From Methylomonas sp. AM2-LC (GTDB lineage: Bacteria; Pseudomonadota; Gammaproteobacteria; Methylococcales; Methylomonadaceae): DNA of 64,000 bases. The translations under genes were made by a program, and so were the position numbers. The notes beneath the pieces are model-generated. The model was not told where the DNA came from. It saw only the letters and a program-made list of their open reading frames with translations, and made no database searches. How positions within the stretch are numbered: the stretch's first letter is position 1; the number at the start of each line of letters is the position of its first letter. The stretch lies in NCBI RefSeq assembly GCF_039904985.1, contig NZ_CP157005.1:2170001-2234000 (forward strand). Reading direction: 5' to 3'. This document shows, piece after piece, positions 8,077 to 16,266 of the stretch.

Positions 8077-10845
8077 TTATAGTCCCAGGTTGCCGATAAC
8101 AAAATCTAAGCTGTTGTAATTTCCAGTGGAGGTATTGATATTGCTGCGAATATACACTTCAAACCGGTTAAAAGGCGTCACTACCGTAGTTGACGGCATG
8201 GTGTAGGAAATCGATGAATTACTAGGCGGGATGTAGAAGTCGTTTCTAATCGACGCAACCGTACTGGGCGAATACTGGCTAACCAGAGGCGGATAGCTAC
8301 GGTATAAACGATTCGTCGTCGTGAATCCCTGACTTTGATCAAAATAAGTAAATTGGTCAGTAATATAGTAATTCAAGAATGGAATGATGTTATTCGACCA
8401 ATCGGTGCTGATTTCGCTTAGCACCGCTGCTTGCGTTCCTGAAATAGGCGTTCCCCAGCAAGTGGTGGCACCAGCGCTGGCCGGAATAGAGGAAACTGTT
8501 TTGACGCTAGTGATCAAATTGTTTGTACAATTGGCCCAAGCATATATATAGGCACCGTTTGTCGGATCATAGGTGTATGTATGCGTTTCCAGCTGCACCG
8601 AAGTATTGCTGCTGCTTACCGTGCCTAACAAGGTATCAAAGCTGACGGGCGATTTGGTATTCGTCCAGGTATAAGGCTTGGTTGAAAAAATCGTAAATGG
8701 ATCAGCGGTGAAGCCGCTAGGCAAAGTAGAGCTAAAACCGAAAGTGGCATAGTTGCTTTGTACCGAGCTTTGGCTATTCACAGTCAACAAGGATGTTCCC
8801 AAGCCGCTGGTATTGGCCAAGGCCATTTGGATACCGCGCACGGTGGAAACAGCATCATAACCGGTTAATTCCTGCCAAATTTCATGCTCAAGCGCCGACA
8901 TCATGTGTCCTTGGAATAGAAATTGGCTGTTAGCAATGGTCGGACTGGCATTGACTTTAAAGCCTCCAACAAACTCTTGGCCTTTCATGTCGATAACCAA
9001 ACCGCCCGGCATGACGGAGAAAGCGGTATTGTTCAGATATTCGGCTTCATAAGTAGAGCTGACTAAACCAAAAAGACAGACCGGCTCGAAGGCAGTTTTC
9101 ATCAAGTGGTTAGCACGATCAATATAGTCGCGATAATACGCTAAATATTGGCTGGACGCCGTGTAAAGCAATCCGCCGGTTAAAGCATCCAATGCCGTCG
9201 GGTCATTTAACAACGTAGGATCGGTAGCGGCATACACACCAGTGCCGGCAGTATCGACATAAGGTGTACAATTCAAACCGATCGTAAAATCACAAGCGCC
9301 ATTGCTTGTGCCTGCGTCTTTTGGATTAAGCACGACCTTATAGGTAGCACTATCGGCAATCAATTGATCCGCCGCATTGTGAACCTGTGACCAGTTGGAA
9401 TAAGAACCGCCTATGGCCAGTAAATAATATCCGCCATAAGTTAAATTATTATAAGCGGCGGAAAAATTACTTTCATTTGTGCCACCCAAGGGATCAGGCA
9501 CTCCGTCAACATTTAAAGTAACGGAATATAAGTCGCCATTATTCAGCGTATATCCCGGAATATTACCGGTTGCAGGCGCTAAAATTTGCTGGCCGCCCAA
9601 ATATAAGGTGATCGAAGGCACATTGCTCGAAGCCGCAGTGGTCACATGCATTGTCAAACGCGCCGTATTAAGCGTTGCGACTTTAACCGGCTGAGTTGTG
9701 CCGCTGATCGGATATGAAGTACTGGAAGTTGTGGTGGTCACCACTGCCGTGGTATTAAAATTGATGGAAAGCGTTTTAGCCCATTTTTTTGTTTCCGCAC
9801 AGGCGCTGGTGCAAACCGGCGGCGCAGCCGCATCATGGAGATCAACCGAATCATATGTTCTTACTTTACCAATTACCGGATAAGGCAAAGAAGCCGGTAA
9901 CAAGCCGTCATGCACTTGGATGAGTTGGCCTTCATTGGCAACATCATCCAAAGTTTTCCCAGGATAATTGGTTTGCAGCCAAGCTGTAATTTGACCTTCC
10001 AATATGGTCAGAGGATTTTTATTCTGAAATGAAACCGGATTAGCACCGGATGAACATTTATAGCCGGTCTGATAAGCATTGTAATAACAATTGTAATCAA
10101 AAGTAACGGGGCTAGTTCCGCTTGTTGGGTCAAGTCCGTAGCTGTTGTAGCTGTATTGCTTAAAGCTGGCGTCCAAAGGCACCCAAACACAGCGAGAAGC
10201 ATTAGCGGCTACCGAACAATCCACTGTTGTTGGGGTGGGTAAACCGCGGTACTGATCAAACGGAATCAATGCTTCCACCCATACATGCTCAAATTGCACG
10301 GAAGTCACTGCCGAGGTTGGAAAGTAATACGCAAAACCTGTCGAGGTCTGTGTTCCGCTCAGGGCGGTATAGGCGCCGCCAGTTGAATAACTAAGCTTTT
10401 GGTAACCCTGATCTACCATTAATTGAAATGCGACATTGCTATTACCGACACCAAACCAGTTGTTCAATTGGGCGGCGCTAAGCTGTATTGTGCCGGTCGC
10501 ATAGCGGGCCGGGATGTTTTGTGATCGCAGCATGGCGATTAAGGTGCTGGCAATATCGACATCACTGCCATGCAGACCTAAGAAAGTATTAGCTGAACCG
10601 GAACGAGAGCCGTGATAAGTTTCAAATATGAAATTGTTGTAGGCGTATTCGTAGATCGCCACCGCATTGCCCTGTTTCGCCAATTGCAGGGCTTCGTTTG
10701 CCAATGGCTGAGCTGCCGTTGAGGTAAAATCTATTTCATCCGTGGTTGGTTGTGTCGCATTAACGGAAAAAGACAAAAAACTGAACAGCGCCGAAATGAC
10801 AAATTGATTGAATCTTTTTTTAAGGAAACACTCGCGGCTTAACAT
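8077..10845 (-). CDS. Secreted transglutaminase-like domain protein lacking the catalytic Cys
   Basis: The ATG at 10845 is chosen because it has an AAAGGAT ribosome site seven bases upstream and opens a signal peptide ending near SVNA (residue 30). About 922 residues follow. Residues 84-230 resemble the transglutaminase core: a segment with IASTLIAMLRSQNIPARY (about 98-115), a His in FEHVWVEA (about 187) and an Asp in WVPLDASF (about 225). The position where active enzymes carry Cys reads HGSDVD, so the nucleophile seems absent. The long remainder is beta-rich and unrecognised. The gene lies between the sorting-signal protein and the RHS gene with very short gaps, which suggests the three work together, perhaps in assembling or processing the RHS shell. 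Confidence 0.72.
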   Translation of the reverse strand: MLSRECFLKKRFNQFVISALFSFLSFSVNATQPTTDEIDFTSTAAQPLANEALQLAKQGNAVAIYEYAYNNFIFETYHGSRSGSANTFLGLHGSDVDIASTLIAMLRSQNIPARYATGTIQLSAAQLNNWFGVGNSNVAFQLMVDQGYQKLSYSTGGAYTALSGTQTSTGFAYYFPTSAVTSVQFEHVWVEALIPFDQYRGLPTPTTVDCSVAANASRCVWVPLDASFKQYSYNSYGLDPTSGTSPVTFDYNCYYNAYQTGYKCSSGANPVSFQNKNPLTILEGQITAWLQTNYPGKTLDDVANEGQLIQVHDGLLPASLPYPVIGKVRTYDSVDLHDAAAPPVCTSACAETKKWAKTLSINFNTTAVVTTTTSSTSYPISGTTQPVKVATLNTARLTMHVTTAASSNVPSITLYLGGQQILAPATGNIPGYTLNNGDLYSVTLNVDGVPDPLGGTNESNFSAAYNNLTYGGYYLLAIGGSYSNWSQVHNAADQLIADSATYKVVLNPKDAGTSNGACDFTIGLNCTPYVDTAGTGVYAATDPTLLNDPTALDALTGGLLYTASSQYLAYYRDYIDRANHLMKTAFEPVCLFGLVSSTYEAEYLNNTAFSVMPGGLVIDMKGQEFVGGFKVNASPTIANSQFLFQGHMMSALEHEIWQELTGYDAVSTVRGIQMALANTSGLGTSLLTVNSQSSVQSNYATFGFSSTLPSGFTADPFTIFSTKPYTWTNTKSPVSFDTLLGTVSSSNTSVQLETHTYTYDPTNGAYIYAWANCTNNLITSVKTVSSIPASAGATTCWGTPISGTQAAVLSEISTDWSNNIIPFLNYYITDQFTYFDQSQGFTTTNRLYRSYPPLVSQYSPSTVASIRNDFYIPPSNSSISYTMPSTTVVTPFNRFEVYIRSNINTSTGNYNSLDFVIGNLGL

Positions 10846-10906
10846 AACAACTATCCTTTTAATTTGTTCGTTAGATTGATAACAACTATCACTCATTGCT
10901 TGGGGC

Positions 10907-12802
10907 TTACAAACGCGAATTAAGATGCATTTTCGGTGTGCTGCCGGGATTATCTAATCGTTTAGAGATACTGGTTACGGGTAGAAGTTGATTATTTAAA
11001 TCTGTCAATTGCTTTAACCGGGCGCTGGTATCTTGATTACCCAGAATGTTATCCAATTGATTAGCCCATAACACATACAATCTGCCGCGCTGCTCGCCTA
11101 CGTGCTTACCGCCGGATAGAATTTGCTTTTTAGGCAATTTTTTGCCTGAGCCTTGTAATAAGCTACTTTCCTGGCGCAGTGTTGTCACAACTTCCCAAGC
11201 CGCCGATTGCGCTTTCTTTAAAGCACCCTCTTGTTGAGATTGAGCATTAGCGCTCAGCCCGATGTTTCCAACACCTTGCTTTTCAATTTTAAGTAAATTA
11301 GCAACCGTCGCCTGAACTTGATTTAACACATCTTTATCACCCGGTTCCACCGTAGCGGTGCGCTTGGCTTGCAGAACATTGCCACCTATTTGCTGAATAA
11401 TTTGTAACTTTTCCGCAGGCAATCCCTTGGCGCGTAATTCCGGCAAGGTCGTAGCTGGCGCAGGTAGCGAGTTATTACCGTTGCTCGTTACAGTTTGAGC
11501 GTAAGTATTATTACCGCTGACCATCAGCAAGCACATTACCAGCAAACCGAATAACTGCCCGGCCTTGCCGGAAACCGGTTTACGATTGAAAAATTGCATC
11601 ATGCTGAACAAACCAGCCGCCAATATCAGCATGGCTAATGGCGGCATGGCCGGTACTTGTGTGCCAGGCGGATTGCTAGGATTGCCGGGATTGTCATACC
11701 AAGTGACGGTCGCGCCCGTTAAGGAACTAATGGCGCTAATGTTGGCAAGATTGTTGTTGTTCAAATTGATGGTTTTAAGATTAACCGCGTTTTGCAAACC
11801 GCTTAAGTTGCTGATGCCGTCACCGGCAGCGTTAAGCGTGGTCAGTTGCGCTAGTAAGCCTAAGTTCAGACTGTCCATTGCGTTCCGGCCCAAAGCCTTG
11901 TTGATGGCGGCCTGTAGATTTTGATCGGTAATCGGCACGATGGTGCTTTGCGCAGCCGCCTGCACATTGGTAGCAATGGCCCGAGTGGCTACGGCAGTGA
12001 TATAAGGGTCTTGATTCCAAGACCCGTCAGTCGTGCTTTGGCTGGCAACCAGGTAATTTAGAAAAGTCGTCGCCTTGGCTGTATCACCGGCGTCCTGGGC
12101 CGCTTGTGCCGCCAATGCCAATTGAATAGGCGGAGAAGCACTGTTCAACTGGCTGTTTAAGGTAGTCAATCCATTGGCAATATTGGTGGATAGCGCGGAA
12201 TAAGTACCGGTGAATCTGGCTAATGCCTGAATCACAATAGCGGTGACAGCGGGATCGCTGCTGGTATTGGAGCTGCTGTTAATCGTCCAGCCTTGATTAC
12301 CAGCAGTTGTGCCTTGCTGATTTTGCAGGAAAGTCACGGCGGCGGCTAGATTGGCGTCTGTCCCTAAGTCTTTAATGGCAATCAGTGCTAACGCCGTGTC
12401 CAAGGTGGAGCTGGTGTAATTGCCGTTCAAGCCCCAACCGGCATAAGTGCCGCTGTTAACATACTGGTCATTGTTCAAATAGGTCAAAGCAGCGCCCAGG
12501 CTATCGCCGTGGCTGATCAAGGCTTCCGCACTACGGGAAGTCAAATCCACATTGTTGATGGCATGATCTTCCAGCCAGGTGACCCCGGCATAATAAGCGG
12601 CATCCGTGTTATAAGCTCTGGCTAAGGCCTGCACCGCCGCGCTGGTGTATACCGGCTGTAAATTAGGATTAGCACCCCAGCTACCGTCATTATTCTGCTG
12701 ACCGGTTAACCACTTCACACCTTGCGACAGATTGGCATTATAAGAGGTGGCCTGTGCATCCAAACAGCTAATAACCGCCAATAAAGCAATAAAATAACGC
12801 AT
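10907..12802 (-). CDS. Alpha-toroid/LRR secreted protein with mid-chain exosortase H sorting signal
   Basis: The start used (ATG 12802) opens a signal peptide (MRYFIALLAVISCLDAQA). A GTG at 12808 or ATGs at 12820 and 12835 are alternatives. Residues 26-290 carry prenyltransferase/squalene-cyclase-like repeats (WLTGQQNNDGSWG, FLQNQQ, SQSTTDGSWN). Residues 319-363 carry leucine-rich repeats (LTTLNAAGDGISNLSGLQN). At 383-408 comes VPAMPPLAMLILAAGLF, then a basic RK: a match in layout to the IPTL-type exosortase signal, but not at the C-terminus. A second hydrophobic segment (415-430) and TYAQ precede a C-terminal domain of about 195 residues, helical and charged. I recall a protein class named midcut-by-XrtH with this layout. 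The chain may therefore be split into two exported proteins. Confidence 0.78.
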   Translation of the reverse strand: MRYFIALLAVISCLDAQATSYNANLSQGVKWLTGQQNNDGSWGANPNLQPVYTSAAVQALARAYNTDAAYYAGVTWLEDHAINNVDLTSRSAEALISHGDSLGAALTYLNNDQYVNSGTYAGWGLNGNYTSSTLDTALALIAIKDLGTDANLAAAVTFLQNQQGTTAGNQGWTINSSSNTSSDPAVTAIVIQALARFTGTYSALSTNIANGLTTLNSQLNSASPPIQLALAAQAAQDAGDTAKATTFLNYLVASQSTTDGSWNQDPYITAVATRAIATNVQAAAQSTIVPITDQNLQAAINKALGRNAMDSLNLGLLAQLTTLNAAGDGISNLSGLQNAVNLKTINLNNNNLANISAISSLTGATVTWYDNPGNPSNPPGTQVPAMPPLAMLILAAGLFSMMQFFNRKPVSGKAGQLFGLLVMCLLMVSGNNTYAQTVTSNGNNSLPAPATTLPELRAKGLPAEKLQIIQQIGGNVLQAKRTATVEPGDKDVLNQVQATVANLLKIEKQGVGNIGLSANAQSQQEGALKKAQSAAWEVVTTLRQESSLLQGSGKKLPKKQILSGGKHVGEQRGRLYVLWANQLDNILGNQDTSARLKQLTDLNNQLLPVTSISKRLDNPGSTPKMHLNSRL

Positions 12803-12934
12803 TTTCACGAATATACCCATCCTTAACAGGCGCATTTTTGACGCGCACGTTTTTGAATCCTTCAGACGAAGGGTTTAACAACAGTCTTGCGAGTGTTATG
12901 GGTCAAACTACAGCGCATGGGCGCTGAGTTTAAA

Positions 12935-12960
12935 ATTCAGTTGGTTAAACCAACTTGAAT
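12935..12960. promoter_or_regulatory. Palindrome upstream of the exosortase-substrate operon
   Basis: ATTCA-GTTGGTT-A-AACCAAC-T-TGAAT forms an almost perfect dyad of 12 base pairs around a single central base. It lies about 135-160 bases before the start of the minus-strand operon. It could be an operator or an RNA hairpin in the leader. No regulator is identified. Confidence 0.35.
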
Positions 12961-13089
12961 GGATACGTTATGGCTGAGTGGATAAACACATCTAGTGAAC
13001 GAGCTGTGCTTATATCTGAGATCAGCACTTCCTTACGCTGCGATGAGTTTCACAATCCTTTATGAAAAAGAGGGGTGAAAGAAAAATCT

Positions 13090-13139
13090 AGCAGCAAAAG
13101 CAGCAAAAGCAGCAAAAGCAGCAAAAGCAGCAAAAGCAG
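13090..13139. repeat. 9-bp tandem repeat (AGCAGCAAA, five units)
   Basis: Five identical copies of AGCAGCAAA and a partial sixth run without interruption from 13090 to 13139. Perfect short tandem arrays of this kind are prone to slippage. Here the array lies in a non-coding stretch about 290 bases upstream of the operon start, so copy-number change could tune transcription. That role is inference. Confidence 0.85.
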
Positions 13140-13382
13140 GCGTTACGGCCTTATTTTTGGAGTCATTATAAATAACGAATATGTCAATTCGATGACATGT
13201 TTTGAAAAGTTCAAAAAATTTAGAATTCAATTGCGCTTAAGCACAATTCAGGTCAGTAAATGCTAGTTAACTTCATGAATTTAAGACTTAAATCCATGAT
13301 AAAAAATAATCAGTTTATTTACTTGGCCGGATCAGTTCAAAAATCTGTCACGACAAGCTTAAAAGGTTTTAATGAATTGGCC

Positions 13383-13766
13383 TCATTGCTTGGGTGCCGA
13401 AGGAAAAGGAAATCCCACACGGAACATAACTCCGGGGTTTGGTGGGGTATGCCATGTAGCAATCAAGAACTGATCTTTCCTCCCGCACAGCGTGACAATC
13501 CAGCTTTCATACTGTGTTTTTGCTTCTCCCTCTGGGTAAGGCCCACTGGGTGGTTTGTAGTCTTCTGGCAGCGCCTCTGCCTCAACAGCTTCTATGCTCT
13601 CACATGCAAATTTAGCCTGAGCCAGTAATTGCACATTACGTAGTGCATCTTTTATCAGAGTAATATCGGCGCGAGTGTTCCCCGTGAACCGCAACTGATC
13701 ACAGTACCCGGTTACTGAAACTAAAATTGAAGCTGTGGTGAATAGCAACACAACGATGTTCTTCAT
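13383..13766 (-). CDS. Small exported protein, function unknown
   Basis: This encodes 127 residues with a signal peptide (hydrophobic core about residues 4-18, cleavage near GYCDQ). The mature part contains Cys at FACES and TLCGRK and a Pro-rich PPSGPYPEG stretch. It begins just five bases inside the left arm of the inverted repeat at 13772, so its promoter region is repeat sequence. No family is recognised. Small exported Cys-containing proteins are common in toxin/immunity islands, but there is no direct evidence of that role here. Confidence 0.55.
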   Translation of the reverse strand: MKNIVVLLFTTASILVSVTGYCDQLRFTGNTRADITLIKDALRNVQLLAQAKFACESIEAVEAEALPEDYKPPSGPYPEGEAKTQYESWIVTLCGRKDQFLIATWHTPPNPGVMFRVGFPFPSAPKQ

Positions 13767-13771
13767 AAGAC

Positions 13772-13942
13772 CTACATGTAGTAGCTTGCAATCAAAAACC
13801 CATAAACCTGCAATCAGCGCAATTTTTGACCAGAATTAAATGCAACTGACGGGCGCTCAAACCGACATTATTTGCAACTGAACCTGCAATCGTTGCCACC
13901 AACCTGCAATTATCTGTCGTAAACCAGGATTATTTGCAACTG
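13772..13942. repeat. Left arm of a 171-bp inverted repeat pair
   Basis: The reverse complement of this stretch aligns over its whole length with 14898-15069 at roughly 80-85 percent identity by eye. Each arm contains three degenerate copies of CAGTTGCAAATAAT followed by a GGTTTG-like element. The arms enclose about 955 bases containing the small gene at 14071. The pair could be the ends of a mobile or invertible segment, or copies of a local intergenic repeat. I could not find a clear target duplication. Confidence 0.8.
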
Positions 13943-14070
13943 AAAAATCACTCTCGACCATTCACAGTCAGCTATTAAGACTCAGTCTTCAATATAAAAT
14001 GAACGCTTGCTCGCAGTCTTTAGCATGCCCGTATGCGCAAAGCGTCATGGTTGAGAGATTTGTTGTCATA

Positions 14071-14499
14071 TTAATCAGTCTGATACTCAACCAATAGCTC
14101 TGTGTCAGTGCTATTTGCAAAAATCCTCGTAAGTGGCCGAATATTTGATGAATCATCTTTGAATTCATAACAGTTGGAATAAAAGAACTTTTTGTGGCGT
14201 TGTAGGGTATCGGCTACTATGTAGCCTTTAGATACTCCCGTACATGATAAGTATTGGTGCCCAGACAAAATTATTGGCAGTTGTTCAGTTGATATGCCAA
14301 ATAACCATTGGTTAACAAATAGCTGAGTCCCAATACTTGCGTTATTACCTGATTCAATAATCTCAGTGGACTTAGGTAGTTCGTTAATTTTCAAAACAGT
14401 TTTTGGTAGAAAGTAATATGTGTCAAATAATTGGATGGAACTGACTAGCATGATTACTGTAAAGAAAATTACTGAAAATACTTTTACTTTTAGGTTCAT
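14071..14499 (-). CDS. Small membrane-anchored protein inside the inverted-repeat segment
   Basis: This encodes 142 residues. An N-terminal hydrophobic segment (about residues 7-25) acts as a signal anchor. The exported part holds two Cys (LSCTGVS and SNCYEF) and no motif I can name. It is the only credible gene between the two repeat arms and is AT-rich like its neighbours. No strong ribosome-binding site is visible. Its function is unknown. A cargo or immunity gene carried by the repeat-bounded segment is one possibility. Confidence 0.5.
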   Translation of the reverse strand: MNLKVKVFSVIFFTVIMLVSSIQLFDTYYFLPKTVLKINELPKSTEIIESGNNASIGTQLFVNQWLFGISTEQLPIILSGHQYLSCTGVSKGYIVADTLQRHKKFFYSNCYEFKDDSSNIRPLTRIFANSTDTELLVEYQTD

Positions 14500-14897
14500 G
14501 CTCGGTTAAAGCGCCTTAATTCCAGTACGGGATAATTAGAGTTTTTTCTTAACGAAAGTCAGTTGCGTCATTAACAAGCACCCCAAATATCTAATATAAA
14601 ATACGGACTTGAGTCGGTTTTTGCCAATCAAGCAGCTACAAATTAGAAATCGCCAGGCTGTAACTAAGTGATTCCAAGCGAGTAGCGCGTATGAAATACA
14701 TACCAATCCTTCGTAACGTACGGCGCACATGCTGACACTGACTTCGGAAAATAACAAGTCCAGAATACGTCCGTTTTCTGGAAGTTTGTCTTGCCAAGAT
14801 GCGCTTCACGCCGAATCTGGTCTTGATCGTCCAACTATCTCGTCAACGAATCAACGTCCATATTGTTTCCTTGGTGTTGAGTTTCTGGAACTGGTGT
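14500..14897. other. Non-coding stretch between small gene and right repeat arm
   Basis: About 400 bases without a convincing gene. Short reading frames exist on both strands (for example 14536-14757 minus) but lack ribosome sites and recognisable sequence. The stretch may be decayed coding sequence. Confidence 0.4.
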
Positions 14898-15069
14898 CAG
14901 TTGCAAATAATCCTGGTTTGCGCTGGATGATTGCAAGTTTGCGTAATCGATTGCAAGTTCAGTTGCAAATAATGTCGGTTTGAGCCGCCGTCAGTTGCAG
15001 ATAATTCCGGTCGAAAATTGCGCTGATTGCTGGTTTGCGCGTTTTCGATTGCAAGCAGCTACACTTAGG
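14898..15069. repeat. Right arm of the 171-bp inverted repeat pair
   Basis: This arm is the inverted partner of 13772-13942. Units beginning CAGTTGCAAATAAT, TCAGTTGCAAATAATG and TCAGTTGCAGATAATT start at 14898, about 14959 and about 14992. The outer end (GATTGCAAGCAGCTACA...) mirrors the outer end of the left arm. The arm overlaps the 3-prime end of the gene at 14959-15606 and supplies that gene's stop codon. Confidence 0.8.
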
Positions 15070-15606
15070 ATAAAACTTTTTAACATCGCTTGATTGCCAG
15101 TGCGAAATATCGAATGTTACCGGTTTCCGAAATAAAATAATTTCAGGCTTGATATGCGTATCAGTATTGTTGACATGATTATAGTCTTCGGCATCATAAT
15201 AAGGCCCAGCCCACTTACCGTCTACCGTTTCGAACAAGGGCGAATACATATACTTTGCATGATAATACTTCCCGTTGTGGATCACGATATAAATTAGCGC
15301 ATGTTCATATTTTGCAAAGGAAGGAAATCCGTGATGATCGAATACATTGAATTCGATAAACTCACTATCATAATCCCCATAAATTTTTTCTAGGACTCGA
15401 TATTTAGCAGTAAATTGTAGATCAAATTTAGCCTCGCCATGAATAGGAATAACAGGGTCAACGCTTATTTTCTCACCAACAAACACTAAATATTTATCAT
15501 TTGAAACATCAGCGCCTGCCAAACCAAATCCAAAAAAAAGCACCGTGATGAAAATAGTATGGATAAATTGCTTTAACCGAACTAAAACGCACATTTTCTT
15601 TGACAA
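14959..15606 (-). CDS. Exported protein of unknown function, 3-prime end inside a repeat
   Basis: This encodes 215 residues with a signal peptide (about residues 12-32, cleavage near LAGA). The middle is a globular domain rich in Tyr and His (YYHAKYMYS, DAEDYNHVNN) with no recognised motif. The last 36 or so residues, from about CSCLQSK to the stop, are encoded by the right inverted-repeat arm. The original C-terminus was therefore probably replaced or extended when the repeat arrived. It resembles periplasmic proteins responding to or protecting against something, but I cannot name a family. Confidence 0.55.
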   Translation of the reverse strand: MSKKMCVLVRLKQFIHTIFITVLFFGFGLAGADVSNDKYLVFVGEKISVDPVIPIHGEAKFDLQFTAKYRVLEKIYGDYDSEFIEFNVFDHHGFPSFAKYEHALIYIVIHNGKYYHAKYMYSPLFETVDGKWAGPYYDAEDYNHVNNTDTHIKPEIILFRKPVTFDISHWQSSDVKKFYPKCSCLQSKTRKPAISAIFDRNYLQLTAAQTDIICN

Positions 15607-15657
15607 ATATTTCTAGTAAATTTTACGATGTTGTAACTTACTTCGTTATCCTTATTT

Positions 15658-16209
15658 TCAACCAGCGTCAACATCGCGCGTCCAGATAAAGTAAGCTATA
15701 GCACCAAGTACCAAACTTAGAACAAAAAGCGATAAACTATCAAGAAATGGAGGAAGGCCAAGGAAATATAACTTCTTAACGTCTAACTCTAATGTAGAAG
15801 CATTGACCCACGAAGCATAGTATTCTTCCCACTCACCTCTCCAATATTCTATGATATAACTATCGATGGGTGGTGATCCAAATTTTTCGATAACTTCGGG
15901 AGGGAATTGCTGCTGAAAGTACATGATTTCCATATCATGCAGACTGATATTTTCGGGTTGAGTTTTTGCCCACTCTGAAAATTCGTTTTCATAAGGAAAG
16001 CGACCATGTTCGTTTTTGAAACGCTCAACAAAGCCAGATGCGAGAGAAAAAGACTTTGAGATTTCTCGCGCATTTTGAATTGTATCTTCAGCAATGCCGC
16101 TAAATGCCCCTAAAATAAAAACAATAGCGAACAGTGCCGAAAATAAAGCTAAGGTAGCAAATGTAACACTAATGCACTTACGAAGAAATACTGTCATAGC
16201 ATCGGACAA
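15658..16209 (-). CDS. Double-spanning membrane protein, function unknown
   Basis: This encodes 183 residues with a transmembrane segment near the N-terminus (about residues 14-36) and another near the C-terminus (about 155-175). The domain between is charged (ERFKNEHGRFPYENEF, EYWRGEWEEYY) and probably periplasmic. The FxxEHGRFPxxxEF pattern recalls small domains that follow a TM helix in pseudopilin-like or immunity-type membrane proteins, but this is weak. The gene lies 57 bases downstream of the orphan tail-sharing gene at 16267, the place where an immunity gene would be expected. Confidence 0.5.
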   Translation of the reverse strand: MSDAMTVFLRKCISVTFATLALFSALFAIVFILGAFSGIAEDTIQNAREISKSFSLASGFVERFKNEHGRFPYENEFSEWAKTQPENISLHDMEIMYFQQQFPPEVIEKFGSPPIDSYIIEYWRGEWEEYYASWVNASTLELDVKKLYFLGLPPFLDSLSLFVLSLVLGAIAYFIWTRDVDAG

Positions 16210-16266
16210 GAAAAAATTCCTCTATTTTTGCCATTACAATTATCCATTTCCAAATTAAGCGGTTAG

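Larger units (their letters stand above)
12836..13382. other. Intergenic region upstream of the sorting-signal operon
   Basis: These 546 bases have no convincing gene. They probably hold the promoter of the large minus-strand operon. Visible structures are a CAGCGC/GCGCTG hairpin (12911-12926), a longer palindrome (12935-12960) and a 9-base tandem repeat (13090-13139). A 63-codon reading frame spans the tandem repeat but is Ser/Lys low complexity and is probably not a gene. Confidence 0.5.

Noticed and set aside
12836..13070. Possible cyclic di-GMP riboswitch in the leader of the secreted-protein operon
   Set aside because: I looked for the conserved GGCAAACC and GGGACGCAAAGCC blocks on the minus strand and did not find them.
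13075..13266. Ser/Lys-rich reading frame across the tandem repeat
   Set aside because: The first part is only the 9-bp repeat translated, and the remainder has no coding character.
14536..14983. Two short reading frames on opposite strands next to the right repeat arm
   Set aside because: They lack ribosome sites, one runs into the repeat arm, and neither resembles a known protein.
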